A stretch of DNA of 64,000 bases, from the NCBI GenBank assembly GCA_041281825.1, contig CP166298.1, forward strand, positions 3,844,001 to 3,908,000, written 5' to 3'. This DNA is from Paenibacillus_D tarimensis_A. GTDB lineage: Bacteria; Bacillota; Bacilli; Paenibacillales; Paenibacillaceae. This document shows, in pieces, positions 8,987 through 17,188 of the stretch (its first letter is position 1; the number at the start of each line of letters is the position of its first letter). Below the pieces are notes generated by a model. That model was not told where the DNA came from. It did no database searches and was given only the letters and a program-made list of their open reading frames with translations. A program made the position numbers and the translations under genes.

Positions 8987-11086
8987 TCAGTCCTTAGCAA
9001 CGGTTACGTTATTATAATAGTATTTCAAGATATAATCGTAATCATACCCTTTTTCTGCCAGCCCTTTCGCTCCCCACTGCGACATTCCGACGCCGTGCCC
9101 GTTGCCGGTACCGTTAAAGCGGAACTCCGGATCCTTCGTCGCCGCACGGACTTTACCCGAGCCGTCCAATATATAGATATTGTTCGTTTCAAGCGGCTGA
9201 GCTTTCCCATCCGCGCCAAGCAGATACATTGTAGACGAATCGGCGGGACGCTCCGTACGGGCACCTGTCGCACCCGCGATGGACATTCTCGCCGTTTCAT
9301 CAATCTCAAACCGGGTGCTGGGTAATCCGCCAAGCGCTGATCGGAGCGTATCCGGATAACGGATATCAAGAGGCTCGCCGTTAACGAGCAGCTCGGTCAC
9401 GCGCCAGGAAGCTCCCCGCTTGGACGCTTCCACTGTAAGAATCGGGCCGCTTAGAGGCGTATTTATTCTGGGTTGCATCGACGACGTCAGCGTCTGGGCG
9501 GTAAAAGGTCCTCTGACCCAGGACATTTCATTCGATTGAATCACTTTCTCTAACAGGACGACCCGAGTGCCGCTGTTTAGCTTATCGACAGGCTGCACTT
9601 CGCTCTGGATCAGAGGAACGGTGCGCACCGTTACACTGTCTCCTTTAATGCGCAGAATGCTGCTCCCTGCTGCAGTCTTCTCGCCGGTTTCTTCCGCAAG
9701 GTCCTCACGAACGTAACCGGTCCTCCCGTCGGGCAATACGATGCGATACCAGGAGTACAGGCCGGCCTCCGAAACGTGATCGGGGCTTGGTATGCTTGAC
9801 AGATACGCGACCGGGTTTCCCCATATTTCGGAAGCGTCCGCGGTAGTACCGCCCGCGCTCGAAGAGAACAGCGCTTCGATGACTTTGCCTTCATGCATAA
9901 TGACCACACCGGAAGTCAAGTTGACCGCATTAATTGTCGCTTGCTTCTCGGCCCCGATTCCGCCGTAGGATTGGCTCTGCACACTGTCCACGACATGGGC
10001 GATCTGGAAGCCGAATCCTTGATGGATCGCATAGCTTCTGGCAGCCACCGCTTGCGCTTTCAAGGCTTCGGCAGGCCAGGAGGCCGGCATTTCCGCACCT
10101 ACGACCGAATATAAATAATGCTCGAACGGCAGTTCGTTCACAACGGCCAGACGGTTATTGAAGCCGCTCACTTCAAACTGTCCGCGGTAAGACCGTTCGT
10201 AACGCTCATTAAGCTTGATCGTACCGTTTGGGGAAGTCGTTAACGACACCTTCGTACCTGTGCCCTGGATCAGGTATAACGAATCCGCCGTATTTGCTTT
10301 CAATGAAAGCGTATGGTCGTCCCGGATTTGCATGTAAGGCAGCGTGTTGTCCGGTTCGGTTAAAGGTCCGACGGCGGCCTTTTCAGCCTGACTCCTTATG
10401 ACTTCCAGTTCCGCAGGTCCTGCAGCCGCGCCGACATGGACGGTATATTCGATCTTGCCGTCTTCGCTCTTCTTCACCGCAATAAAGTTATCGAGCCCGG
10501 CTCCGCCGAACGATGCCGCCGCTTTAGCCGCTTCGGTCATTGACGGATAAGAAGAGGCTTCCAAATATAACGGGCCCGTTGGAACCGGTTTGTTCTGCGA
10601 TGTCAATCGAAGCAGATCGGTATCCATCCCCCATCGTTCGGCAGCGAGCCTAACTTCATCTTGCGTGGGGTATACGCCTTCCGTAATTTGATAAACGGTT
10701 TTTCCGTATTTATTCATAGATGTAAGCCAGGCATCCTTTGAAATGCTTTGAACCCGCTTTAATATTGCAATTGCCCCGTTAAAATCCGTCGTTTCTCCAA
10801 TCAGCACTTTGTAATCATGGAGCGTAAAGCGCGCTTGCTTGGACGCCTCCTGCCGGAACCAGTGGTCGATTCCGGAAGGATTACGGATTCCGATATTGAG
10901 CCCATCCGTCCCGCTGAACGTTGCTGTTGATACTGTTGTCGTATATTTCCCCGGAAGATTCAAAAAGATGGCCACCCTGATCTGGTCCAGCTTCGGAACC
11001 GCACCGTAGGAAGGTATGGCGGAAACAATTGCCGCTATTGTCATCGCTATTACTAGAACCGCCGAAAATCTGCGGATTGACTTCAC
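8987..11086 (-). CDS. SpoIID/LytB-domain cell wall protein with SPOR-like and SH3-like segments
   Basis: 699 aa, exported (signal peptide ~1-28, VSAIPSYGA). Residues ~80-240 contain SPOR-like peptidoglycan-binding segments; ~310-450 hold the SpoIID/LytB core (LPFEHYLYSVVGAEMPASWPAEALKAQAVAARSYA); ~470-530 look like a bacterial SH3 domain; the C-terminus has the SpoIID signature GNGHGVGMSQWGAKGLA. SpoIID proteins are lytic transglycosylases acting on peptide-free glycan strands during engulfment. This protein is about twice the length of classical SpoIID and sits in a ruv-queA context, so it is a paralogue rather than spoIID itself. The start is GTG behind AAGGAGG. Confidence 0.85.
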   Translation of the reverse strand: MKSIRRFSAVLVIAMTIAAIVSAIPSYGAVPKLDQIRVAIFLNLPGKYTTTVSTATFSGTDGLNIGIRNPSGIDHWFRQEASKQARFTLHDYKVLIGETTDFNGAIAILKRVQSISKDAWLTSMNKYGKTVYQITEGVYPTQDEVRLAAERWGMDTDLLRLTSQNKPVPTGPLYLEASSYPSMTEAAKAAASFGGAGLDNFIAVKKSEDGKIEYTVHVGAAAGPAELEVIRSQAEKAAVGPLTEPDNTLPYMQIRDDHTLSLKANTADSLYLIQGTGTKVSLTTSPNGTIKLNERYERSYRGQFEVSGFNNRLAVVNELPFEHYLYSVVGAEMPASWPAEALKAQAVAARSYAIHQGFGFQIAHVVDSVQSQSYGGIGAEKQATINAVNLTSGVVIMHEGKVIEALFSSSAGGTTADASEIWGNPVAYLSSIPSPDHVSEAGLYSWYRIVLPDGRTGYVREDLAEETGEKTAAGSSILRIKGDSVTVRTVPLIQSEVQPVDKLNSGTRVVLLEKVIQSNEMSWVRGPFTAQTLTSSMQPRINTPLSGPILTVEASKRGASWRVTELLVNGEPLDIRYPDTLRSALGGLPSTRFEIDETARMSIAGATGARTERPADSSTMYLLGADGKAQPLETNNIYILDGSGKVRAATKDPEFRFNGTGNGHGVGMSQWGAKGLAEKGYDYDYILKYYYNNVTVAKD

Positions 11087-11105
11087 CGATTTTCCTCCTT
11101 ACATA

Positions 11106-11216
11106 GGGATCTTTGAGCGGAGCTCAAAGTCTCTCCGCTTTTGGGATCTTTGAGCGGAGCTCAAAGTCTCTCCGCTTTTGGGATCTTTGAGCGTGGCTCA
11201 AAGTCTCTCCGCTTTT
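11106..11216. repeat. Three tandem 37-bp hairpin repeats at the 3' end of ruvB
   Basis: Units lie at 11106-11142, 11143-11179 and 11180-11216. The first two are identical; the third differs only in the 3-nt loop. Each contains the perfect inverted repeat CTTTGAGC-NNN-GCTCAAAG. The third unit includes the last codons and stop of ruvB (TGA at 11198-11200), so the array looks like tandem duplication of the ruvB 3' end into the ruvB-spoIID-like intergenic space. There is no T-run, so this is not an ordinary terminator. Confidence 0.9.
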
Positions 11217-12241
11217 CCTTCCGAAAAACCTTGTTCTCCTCCCGAATCGGGTATGGGCAGCCCAAGATGGGCATAAGCCAAAGGCGTAACGACTCTGCCG
11301 CGAGGCGTCCGTTGAAGAAAGCCGATTTGCATTAAGTACGGCTCATATACATCTTCAATCGTTTGACTTTCCTCGCCGATTGTCGCAGCGATCGTATCCA
11401 GTCCGACCGGACCGCCGCGGAAACTCCTGATCATCGCTTCCAGCATTTTATGATCGATCTGGTCGAGTCCCTTCGGATCGACTTGAATCAGACTCAGTGC
11501 GGATTGGGCCAACTCATTCGTGATGACGCCGTCCCCCCTTACTTGAGCAAAGTCGCGAACCCGCTTAAGCAGCCGGTTTGCGATTCTAGGCGTGCCGCGG
11601 GAGCGCATCGCAATTTCCTCCGCCGCATCTCCGACCATTTCAACGCTCAGAATATCCGCCGCCCGGGAAACAATAAACGCAAGCTCCGGCACCGTATAAA
11701 ACTCCAGCCTGCTGACAACGCCGAACCTGTCTCTCAACGGTGAGGATAACAGACCGGCGCGTGTTGTCGCCCCGATCAGCGTAAATGCAGGCAAATCCAA
11801 GCGGACCGAGCGCGCACTCGGTCCTTTGCCGATCATAATATCCAGCGCAAAGTCTTCCATCGCGGGATACAATACCTCTTCTACCGTGCGATGAAGCCGG
11901 TGGATTTCATCGATAAAGAGAACGTCCCCTTCCTGCAAATTCGTCAATAAAGCGGCAAGATCTCCCGGCCTTTCGATTGCCGGACCCGAGGTCGTTCTCA
12001 GGTTGACGCCCAACTCGTTGGCGATGATATTAGAGAGCGTCGTTTTGCCAAGTCCCGGAGGACCGTAAAGCAGCACATGATCGAGCGCTTCCTTCCTCAG
12101 CTTGGCAGCTTCGATATATACTTTCAGATTTTCCTTCACGCTCGTTTGCCCGATATATTCGGAAAGATAACGGGGGCGCAAGCTCAGCTCCACCGTCTGA
12201 TCCTCCATCATCAGATTGGCGGATATAATTCGGTCGTCCAT
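11198..12241 (-). CDS. ruvB: Holliday junction branch migration ATPase RuvB
   Basis: 347 aa AAA+ motor that drives branch migration with RuvA. Walker A GPPGLGKTTL (~61-70), Walker B FIDEIHRL, sensor GATTRAGLLSSPLRDRFG with arginine finger, and the C-terminal winged-helix domain ending in QIGFLQRTPRGR. The last ~15 residues (after PDSGGEQGF) are encoded partly by the 37-bp repeat and are not conserved. The SD GGGAGTGAG precedes the ATG. It lies 15 bp downstream of ruvA. Confidence 0.98.
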   Translation of the reverse strand: MDDRIISANLMMEDQTVELSLRPRYLSEYIGQTSVKENLKVYIEAAKLRKEALDHVLLYGPPGLGKTTLSNIIANELGVNLRTTSGPAIERPGDLAALLTNLQEGDVLFIDEIHRLHRTVEEVLYPAMEDFALDIMIGKGPSARSVRLDLPAFTLIGATTRAGLLSSPLRDRFGVVSRLEFYTVPELAFIVSRAADILSVEMVGDAAEEIAMRSRGTPRIANRLLKRVRDFAQVRGDGVITNELAQSALSLIQVDPKGLDQIDHKMLEAMIRSFRGGPVGLDTIAATIGEESQTIEDVYEPYLMQIGFLQRTPRGRVVTPLAYAHLGLPIPDSGGEQGFSEGKAERL

Positions 12242-12256
12242 CTATACTCACTCCCG

Positions 12257-12892
12257 TCAACCTTTGAATAAAGACTGCAGCGCACGTTTCATCAAAACAT
12301 CTACGGTATCGTCGGCGGCGGCCGTCTCCCGAATGCCGTGCCACGCCCGGTCAAGCTCGGCCTGAGAATATCCAAGCGCAGCCAGCGCTTCGCGCGCTTC
12401 CTTCCATGCGGCTGCCGGTCCCTGCTCTTCGGCGCCCGCATTCATTTCTTCCGAATCTATGCCAATTCCTTCCGTTCCGCCCGTCATCAAGCCCGCATCG
12501 AGTTTATCCTTCAAATCCAATATCATGCGCTGTGCCGTCTTCCTGCCGATGCCGGGCAGCTTCGTCAAATAAGCGAGATTTTCCTGTTGAATAGCGGCAA
12601 TGACCGCCTCGGGCCTTCCGCCTGCCAAAATGCCGAGGGCAACCCGCGGACCGATGCCGGATACATCCAGCAGCTTGCGGAACAGCCTCTGTTCCTCACG
12701 CGAAGAAAAGCCGTACAGCAGCACGGCATCCTCCCGTACATGATGATGTGTATATACGGTGACCGCATCCCCGTTGCCCGCTGCATAAGCATACGGGTTC
12801 GGCGTAAACACGCGATAGCCGATGCCGTGTACGTCAACGACAATATATTCCGCTTCCAAATGGGCCACATGCCCTTTTACGTAATCGATCAT
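12257..12892 (-). CDS. ruvA: Holliday junction-binding protein RuvA
   Basis: 211 aa. N-terminal OB fold (MIDYVKGHVAHLEAEYIVVDVHGIGYRVF), central tandem helix-hairpin-helix DNA-binding motifs (LLDVSGIGPRVALGIL and LTKLPGIGRKTAQRMILDLKDK), and a C-terminal RuvB-contacting domain (EAREALAALGYSQAELDRA). It forms the tetrameric junction-binding platform for RuvB. The start overlaps the ruvC stop by 4 bp. Confidence 0.97.
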   Translation of the reverse strand: MIDYVKGHVAHLEAEYIVVDVHGIGYRVFTPNPYAYAAGNGDAVTVYTHHHVREDAVLLYGFSSREEQRLFRKLLDVSGIGPRVALGILAGGRPEAVIAAIQQENLAYLTKLPGIGRKTAQRMILDLKDKLDAGLMTGGTEGIGIDSEEMNAGAEEQGPAAAWKEAREALAALGYSQAELDRAWHGIRETAAADDTVDVLMKRALQSLFKG

Positions 12893-13392
12893 CTAGGAGA
12901 CACCTCGTTGATTTTTTGCTGGAGTACAGCGGAATGAGCGTAACAGATCGCGATAGCCAAAGCATCGGCGACATCGTCCGGTTTCGGTACGGAGGTTAGC
13001 TTAAGAAACAGCTTCACCATTTCCTGTACCTGGCGTTTCTCCGCCTTGCCGTAGCCGACAACGGCCTGCTTCACCTGCAGCGGGGTATACTCTGCCACGG
13101 GAATTCCGCGCTGGGCAGCTGCCAAAATAATGACGCCCCGCGCTTGACCAACGGCAAAAGCCGTCGTTACATTGCGGTTAAAGAACAGCTTTTCCACCGC
13201 AATGGCGTCCGGCTTGTACTTGTCTAACAACGATACTGCCGCTTCATAAACCTGCAATAGCCTGGTTTCCTGAGGTGTATGCGCCAACGTATCAATCGAG
13301 CCGTATTGAACGGGCACCAGCTTATGTCCGACCTTATCGATAAAACCGAATCCGGTGATCGCAATCCCCGGATCAATCCCCAAAACACGCAA
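12889..13392 (-). CDS. ruvC: Crossover junction endodeoxyribonuclease RuvC
   Basis: 167 aa Holliday-junction resolvase with an RNase H-like fold. Catalytic acidic residues appear in family context: Asp7 in LGIDPGIA, Glu near 67 in AIAVEKLFF, and the C-terminal KPDDVADALAIA pair. The start is TTG (13392), with GAGGAG 8 bp upstream. It is first of the ruvCAB operon. B. subtilis has ruvAB but no ruvC, so its presence fits Paenibacillaceae. Confidence 0.96.
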   Translation of the reverse strand: MRVLGIDPGIAITGFGFIDKVGHKLVPVQYGSIDTLAHTPQETRLLQVYEAAVSLLDKYKPDAIAVEKLFFNRNVTTAFAVGQARGVIILAAAQRGIPVAEYTPLQVKQAVVGYGKAEKRQVQEMVKLFLKLTSVPKPDDVADALAIAICYAHSAVLQQKINEVSPR

Positions 13393-13459
13393 GAAATTCT
13401 CTCCTCATCTATATGTTCATGTTCCTTATGCCAATTTCAATATGTAAAAGCTTCCTATC

Positions 13460-13488
13460 ATTATATCAAATCTTACTATGAATGAGAA
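13460..13488 (-). promoter_or_regulatory. Putative sigma-A promoter of ruvCAB
   Basis: Minus strand: -10 TATAAT (13460-13465), 17-bp spacer, weak -35 TTCTCA (13483-13488). It lies ~68 bp upstream of the ruvC start. The -10 is perfect but the -35 is poor. Confidence 0.5.
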
Positions 13489-13604
13489 CAAGCGTTTTCC
13501 GAAAATAAGCAGAACCGGCTAACGCCGTTCTTTTGCAGGCGTTTGATCCGTTCGCGATGAAATATTAGCCTGTATAAGAGAGTGAAACTTATACAGGCTT
13601 ATAC

Positions 13605-13660
13605 AAGCGTAAACGGCTGTCGCTGTCCTCTGGCGGCTCAGCTTCGTTTCGCGGAGATTT
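13605..13660. repeat. Imperfect inverted-repeat element between ruvC and bofC
   Basis: Within the 368-bp ruvC-bofC intergenic region, AAACGGCTG is followed after ~20 nt by CAGCTTCGTTT, forming an imperfect hairpin. The same arms (AAACGGCTGTC / CAGCTTCCGTT) recur at 33362-33409 between mreB and mreC. Around it, GTGAAACTTATA occurs twice (near 13583 and 13678). The rest of the intergenic holds the ruvC promoter and the bofC terminator. Confidence 0.5.
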
Positions 13661-13703
13661 CTAAGCTGATATAAGTGTGAAACTTATAAATTCTTAGTAA
13701 TTT

Positions 13704-13745
13704 AAAAAACCGCCCGGACCGAGAAGCTTCTCTCGTGCCGGACGG
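13704..13745 (-). terminator. Rho-independent terminator after bofC
   Basis: Minus strand: GC-rich interrupted stem with outer arms CCGTCCGG / CCGGGCGG and inner CGAGA / TCTCG, followed by TTTTTT. It starts 16 bp past the bofC stop. Confidence 0.85.
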
Positions 13746-13760
13746 CCGGGCTCTTGATAT

Positions 13761-14222
13761 CTAATAAGCCGGTTTCATCACTTTTTCGCTGGACGGCTGA
13801 TATGCGAATTCACTAAAGGTGGATAGTACACTGTTATATTCCGCCAGGTCGTTGACAGGGATCCCCCGGTTCAGCGAATCAATCTGTTCTTTCGGCAGAC
13901 TGCTTTCCATATAAGTGACGTCTAACTGGAAGAACGTCCGAATAACCTTCTCGTCCGCCGGCGGTCCGTCGAACAGCGAAAGATTACCAAGCTTGTCTAG
14001 GCCGAAAAAAGCATTCTTCTTCCATACTTCCTGCAGCTCATCGAACGACTCGATGTTATCATTCATTGCGGCAGGTTGATGCAATTCGGCGCTGTAGGCA
14101 ATACTTGAATACCAGAGTGCTGCGGCGAACACTCCAATCAGAAACGTCCCTAATGTCCATAGCGGTCTTCTGCGTCTTCTCAACCGTCGTTTAACCTGTT
14201 TCCAAAGGCTGAATGTCATCAC
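13761..14222 (-). CDS. bofC: BofC-like forespore protein (C-terminal domain)
   Basis: 153 aa. An arginine-rich cytoplasmic N-terminus (KRRLRRRRRPL) precedes a membrane or signal helix (~23-43), then an extracytoplasmic segment. Residues ~72-140 match the BofC C-terminal domain: FFGLDKLGNLSLFDGPP, VIRTFFQLDV and GIPVNDLAEYNSVLSTF. In B. subtilis, BofC is secreted from the forespore and restrains the SpoIVB protease that triggers sigma-K processing. The separate N-terminal BofC domain seems to be missing here. Position beside the ruv genes matches the conserved bofC neighbourhood. Confidence 0.8.
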   Translation of the reverse strand: MMTFSLWKQVKRRLRRRRRPLWTLGTFLIGVFAAALWYSSIAYSAELHQPAAMNDNIESFDELQEVWKKNAFFGLDKLGNLSLFDGPPADEKVIRTFFQLDVTYMESSLPKEQIDSLNRGIPVNDLAEYNSVLSTFSEFAYQPSSEKVMKPAY

Positions 14223-14319
14223 ATGAACGACCCCTTTGTATTTTCTTTCTATTGTTTCCTGTGCAGAAGCCGATTATGCGCCCAATCACTTAACTGTAAG
14301 GAAGAGTACAGCCTTCAAA

Positions 14320-14364
14320 AAAATCAAGAACAAGCTGCGAAGAACCTCTGTTCATTCGCAGCTT
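14320..14364 (-). terminator. Rho-independent terminator after the LysM coat protein gene
   Basis: Minus strand: stem AAGCTGCGAA / TTCGCAGCTT with a 13-nt loop, followed by GTTCTTGATTTTTTT. It lies just past the stop at 14372. Confidence 0.8.
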
Positions 14365-14371
14365 ATTCGTT

Positions 14372-16084
14372 TTAATTATTCAGCCAGGGAAAGCTGCCGC
14401 GTTTTTGTTCCGTTTTTTTTGACGAAACTTTGGCTTTGGCGGACTGTTTCTTCACTGGCTTGCGGGCCGCTTGTTTTTTTGGACCGGATGTCTCTTGACC
14501 GGAATAACCGGTATTATGATTTTCCGTTATTCTTTGTTCCTGGCAGCCGCACGGTTTCCTGGTTTGCGGAGCCGTGCCCGTTCCAGTCATCGGCAATGTC
14601 TGGCCAATCGTCCCATAAGGTCCGTATTGCGGATACATCGATCCCGTTGTTGGGTACGCTGCTCCCGCCGTATTCCAACCCGCTGCTTGGGCGCCGGCTG
14701 TTTCATAACCTGCAGGATAGTAACCGGGTGACGGCATACTTGGGTAGCCCGAAACAGGAGCCTGCATGTTTCCGAAAGCTCCAGGAGCCGTCATCGGCAT
14801 GTTCTCGTATCCTTGCACTCCCATCGGCTGGTTTTCATAGCCTGTAGGCATCGTCATCGGCATGTTTTCATATCCATGCACACCCATCGGCTGATTCTCA
14901 ATGCCTGTCGGCATCGTCATCGGCATGTTTTCGTATCCATGCACACCCATCGGCTGATTCTCAAAGCCTGTCGGCATCGTCATCGGCATGTTCTCGTATC
15001 CTTGTACTCCCAATGGCTGGTTCTCAAAGCCTGTCGGCATCGTCATCGGCATGTTTTCGTATCCATGCACACCCATCGGTTGGTTCTCAAAGCCAGTCGG
15101 CATCGTCATCGGCATGTTCTCGTATCCTTGCACTCCCATCGGCTGGTTCTCAAAGCCTGTCGGCATCGTCATCGGCATGTTTTCGTATCCTTGTACTCCC
15201 ATCGGCTGATTTTCAAAGCCTGTCGGCATCGTCATCGGCATATTTTCGTAACCAAGCACGCCCATCGGCTGATTTTCCTGCGTCATACCGGGATAAATAT
15301 TGCCTGCAGGCAAAGATTGCGGCCATTGGTTCGAAGTATCGAGCACCGATGGTCCGATTCCGTATGGCATAGGCTGATTAGGCGCGGAATGGAACGGCAT
15401 ACTCGGGTATTGTGGTAAATTCGGCATTGCCATCGCCTCCGTGGCCGGAATATTCATCTGCTTGAATAGGTCCGTATGCGGCTTAACGCTCGGTTTCACC
15501 GGATAAACCTTCTTCGGGAACTTCTCCGGTGCCGGAGGAACCTGAAGCGGCGCAATCGGTGCTGTCTCCTTCTTAGGAAGCTGAAGCGGCGCAATCGGCG
15601 CGGTCTCCACCTTAGGAACCTTTGGCGCAGTGGCCGGTTTCTGGACAGCCGACGGAGCGATGGGAGCTGTCGGCGCTTTTTCTTTCGGCATCATTTGCTG
15701 CCACTTAGGTAAAGTACCAGTGCCCGGCAGATTCGAAGCACCGGCCGCCCCAGTTGTTTTGGGGATGTTTACCACTTCCCCTACAAGAAGCGCATTCGGA
15801 TTTTTAAGCTGCGGATTCGCCTTGATCATATCGTTCAAGGAAACTCCCCAGGCTTTGGACAACTTCCACAGCGTATCCCCTTGCTGGACGCTGTGCTTGT
15901 GCATCATTTCCATGCCTCCCGGATTTGCCGACGACGAAGATGGGATCTTTACTTTCATTCCCACATCGATTTGGTCCGGATTTGCTATACCGGGATTCAT
16001 TTGAATCACATCATCGAGCGTTACTCCGTACTTTTGTGCGATGCTGTACAGGGATTCTCCTTGTTTGACAATATGGATTTTCAC
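14372..16084 (-). CDS. SafA-like LysM spore coat assembly protein with 21-residue repeats
   Basis: 570 aa. Two LysM domains (residues ~2-47, opening MKIHIVKQGESLYSIAQKYG, and ~62-108) bind peptidoglycan or glycan. A Pro/Ala/Lys-rich linker follows, then eight copies of a 21-residue repeat (GVxGYENMPMTMPTGFENQPM), a Tyr/Pro/Gly-rich stretch, and a Lys-rich tail with a CGC motif. The N-terminus strongly resembles B. subtilis SafA, an inner-coat organiser recruited by SpoVID, which is also in this window. Start GTG (16084), SD AGGAGG at 10 bp. The repeats resemble cross-linkable coat or exosporium repeats and will vary between strains. Confidence 0.8.
   Translation of the reverse strand: MKIHIVKQGESLYSIAQKYGVTLDDVIQMNPGIANPDQIDVGMKVKIPSSSSANPGGMEMMHKHSVQQGDTLWKLSKAWGVSLNDMIKANPQLKNPNALLVGEVVNIPKTTGAAGASNLPGTGTLPKWQQMMPKEKAPTAPIAPSAVQKPATAPKVPKVETAPIAPLQLPKKETAPIAPLQVPPAPEKFPKKVYPVKPSVKPHTDLFKQMNIPATEAMAMPNLPQYPSMPFHSAPNQPMPYGIGPSVLDTSNQWPQSLPAGNIYPGMTQENQPMGVLGYENMPMTMPTGFENQPMGVQGYENMPMTMPTGFENQPMGVQGYENMPMTMPTGFENQPMGVHGYENMPMTMPTGFENQPLGVQGYENMPMTMPTGFENQPMGVHGYENMPMTMPTGIENQPMGVHGYENMPMTMPTGYENQPMGVQGYENMPMTAPGAFGNMQAPVSGYPSMPSPGYYPAGYETAGAQAAGWNTAGAAYPTTGSMYPQYGPYGTIGQTLPMTGTGTAPQTRKPCGCQEQRITENHNTGYSGQETSGPKKQAARKPVKKQSAKAKVSSKKTEQKRGSFPWLNN
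14759..15262 (-). repeat. Eight-copy 63-bp coding tandem repeat
   Basis: 504 bp, exactly eight 63-bp units in frame, inside the LysM coat gene. Unit consensus is GVQGYENMPMT followed by MPTGFENQPM. Seven units are nearly identical at DNA level; the last (14759-14821) has diverged after GYENMPMT. Variation is confined to L/Q/H at position 3, F/I/Y at position 16 and M/L at position 21. The near-identity indicates recent expansion or ongoing homogenisation. Confidence 0.95.
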
Positions 16085-16216
16085 CTGGCATTAACCTCCT
16101 GTCACGTTCTTCATATGCGGCAGACCGCAGCAACATTGCTGACCCCGCCAATCACTACATCCTATGCAGAAGCTGGGCATGTGTCCCCTAATTATTGAAA
16201 AAAAACAAAAGAACAG

Positions 16217-16260
16217 AAAAAAAACGGACCGCAGATCATTACTGACCTGCAGCCCGTTTT
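16217..16260 (-). terminator. Rho-independent terminator after ilvE
   Basis: Minus strand: AAAACGGGCTGCAGGTCA / TGATCTGCGGTCCGTTTT stem with few mismatches and a 4-nt GTAA loop, ending in eight T. It begins 13 bp after the ilvE stop and closes the amino acid biosynthesis operon. Confidence 0.9.
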
Positions 16261-16273
16261 AACGGAAAGCCAA

Positions 16274-17155
16274 TTATCCATCAATTTTTACGCCGTCCAC
16301 TTCAACGATTTTTCTGAATTCGGAAAGGAGATGGGTAGTGATCGGGCCCGCATGGCCTGAACCAATCTTTCGTGCGTCTACTTCGCGCACGGCAATAACC
16401 TCCGCTGCAGTCCCCGTAAAGAATACCTCATCCGCAACATAGACGTCATGCAGCGTAAAAGGCTCCTCCTTCAGCTTATAGCCCAGCTTCTCGCACAGCT
16501 CAATGATCGTTGCGCGGGTAATGCCTTCGAGCGCGCCGATGTAGCAAGGAGGCGTGTAGACGATTCCTTTCTTGATAATGAAAATATTATCACTGGAGCC
16601 TTCCGCAACGTAACCTTGCGCATTCAGCATAATAGCTTCGCCCACACCCGCCAGATTGGCTTGAATTTTTACCAGAATATTATTGAGGTAGTTCAGCGAC
16701 TTGATCTTCGGATTTAAAGCATCCGGAATATTGCGTCGTTGGGTTACCGAGACCGAAACCAACCCATCCCGGTATGCCTCTTCGGGGTATATCGCCAACT
16801 GCTCGACGATAATGATGACCCATGCATTCGGACAACGCTGCGGATCCAGACCAAGATTGCCCGGGCCGCGGGATACAACCAGTCTTATGTATCCGTCACG
16901 CAGTCCGTTTTTCCGGATTGTTTCCACAAGTGCCTTTTGCATTTCCTCGTATGTTAGCGGAATATCAAGCATGATGGACCGGGCTGAATCGTACAATCTG
17001 TCCAGGTGTTCTTTGCATTTGAAAATATTTCCGTTATAAATCCGAATGCCTTCAAATATTCCGTCTCCGTATAAAAATCCATGATCGTATACGGATACTT
17101 TCGCATTTTCCTTGGTAACGAACTCTCCGTTTATATAGATCCATTGCTCTGCCAT
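16274..17155 (-). CDS. ilvE: Branched-chain amino acid aminotransferase (class IV)
   Basis: 293 aa fold-type IV PLP enzyme catalysing the last step of Ile, Leu and Val synthesis with glutamate. Landmarks are VYDHGFLYGDGIFEGIRIYNG near residue 22, the PLP lysine in LNPKIKSLNYLNN (~155), and EGSSDNIFIIKKG / LEGITRATI. D-amino acid transaminase is the main alternative in this fold; the length and GIRIYNG pattern favour IlvE. SD TGGAGG; it follows pheA by 33 bp. Confidence 0.9.
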   Translation of the reverse strand: MAEQWIYINGEFVTKENAKVSVYDHGFLYGDGIFEGIRIYNGNIFKCKEHLDRLYDSARSIMLDIPLTYEEMQKALVETIRKNGLRDGYIRLVVSRGPGNLGLDPQRCPNAWVIIIVEQLAIYPEEAYRDGLVSVSVTQRRNIPDALNPKIKSLNYLNNILVKIQANLAGVGEAIMLNAQGYVAEGSSDNIFIIKKGIVYTPPCYIGALEGITRATIIELCEKLGYKLKEEPFTLHDVYVADEVFFTGTAAEVIAVREVDARKIGSGHAGPITTHLLSEFRKIVEVDGVKIDG

Positions 17156-17188
17156 GTGCCAAACACACCTCCAGATTGGTTCGCTTAA

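Noticed and set aside
14813..15418. Regular 63-bp spaced repeats suggesting a CRISPR array
   Set aside because: Repeats are contiguous with no unique spacers and are in frame in a coding sequence; no cas genes nearby. It is a protein tandem repeat.
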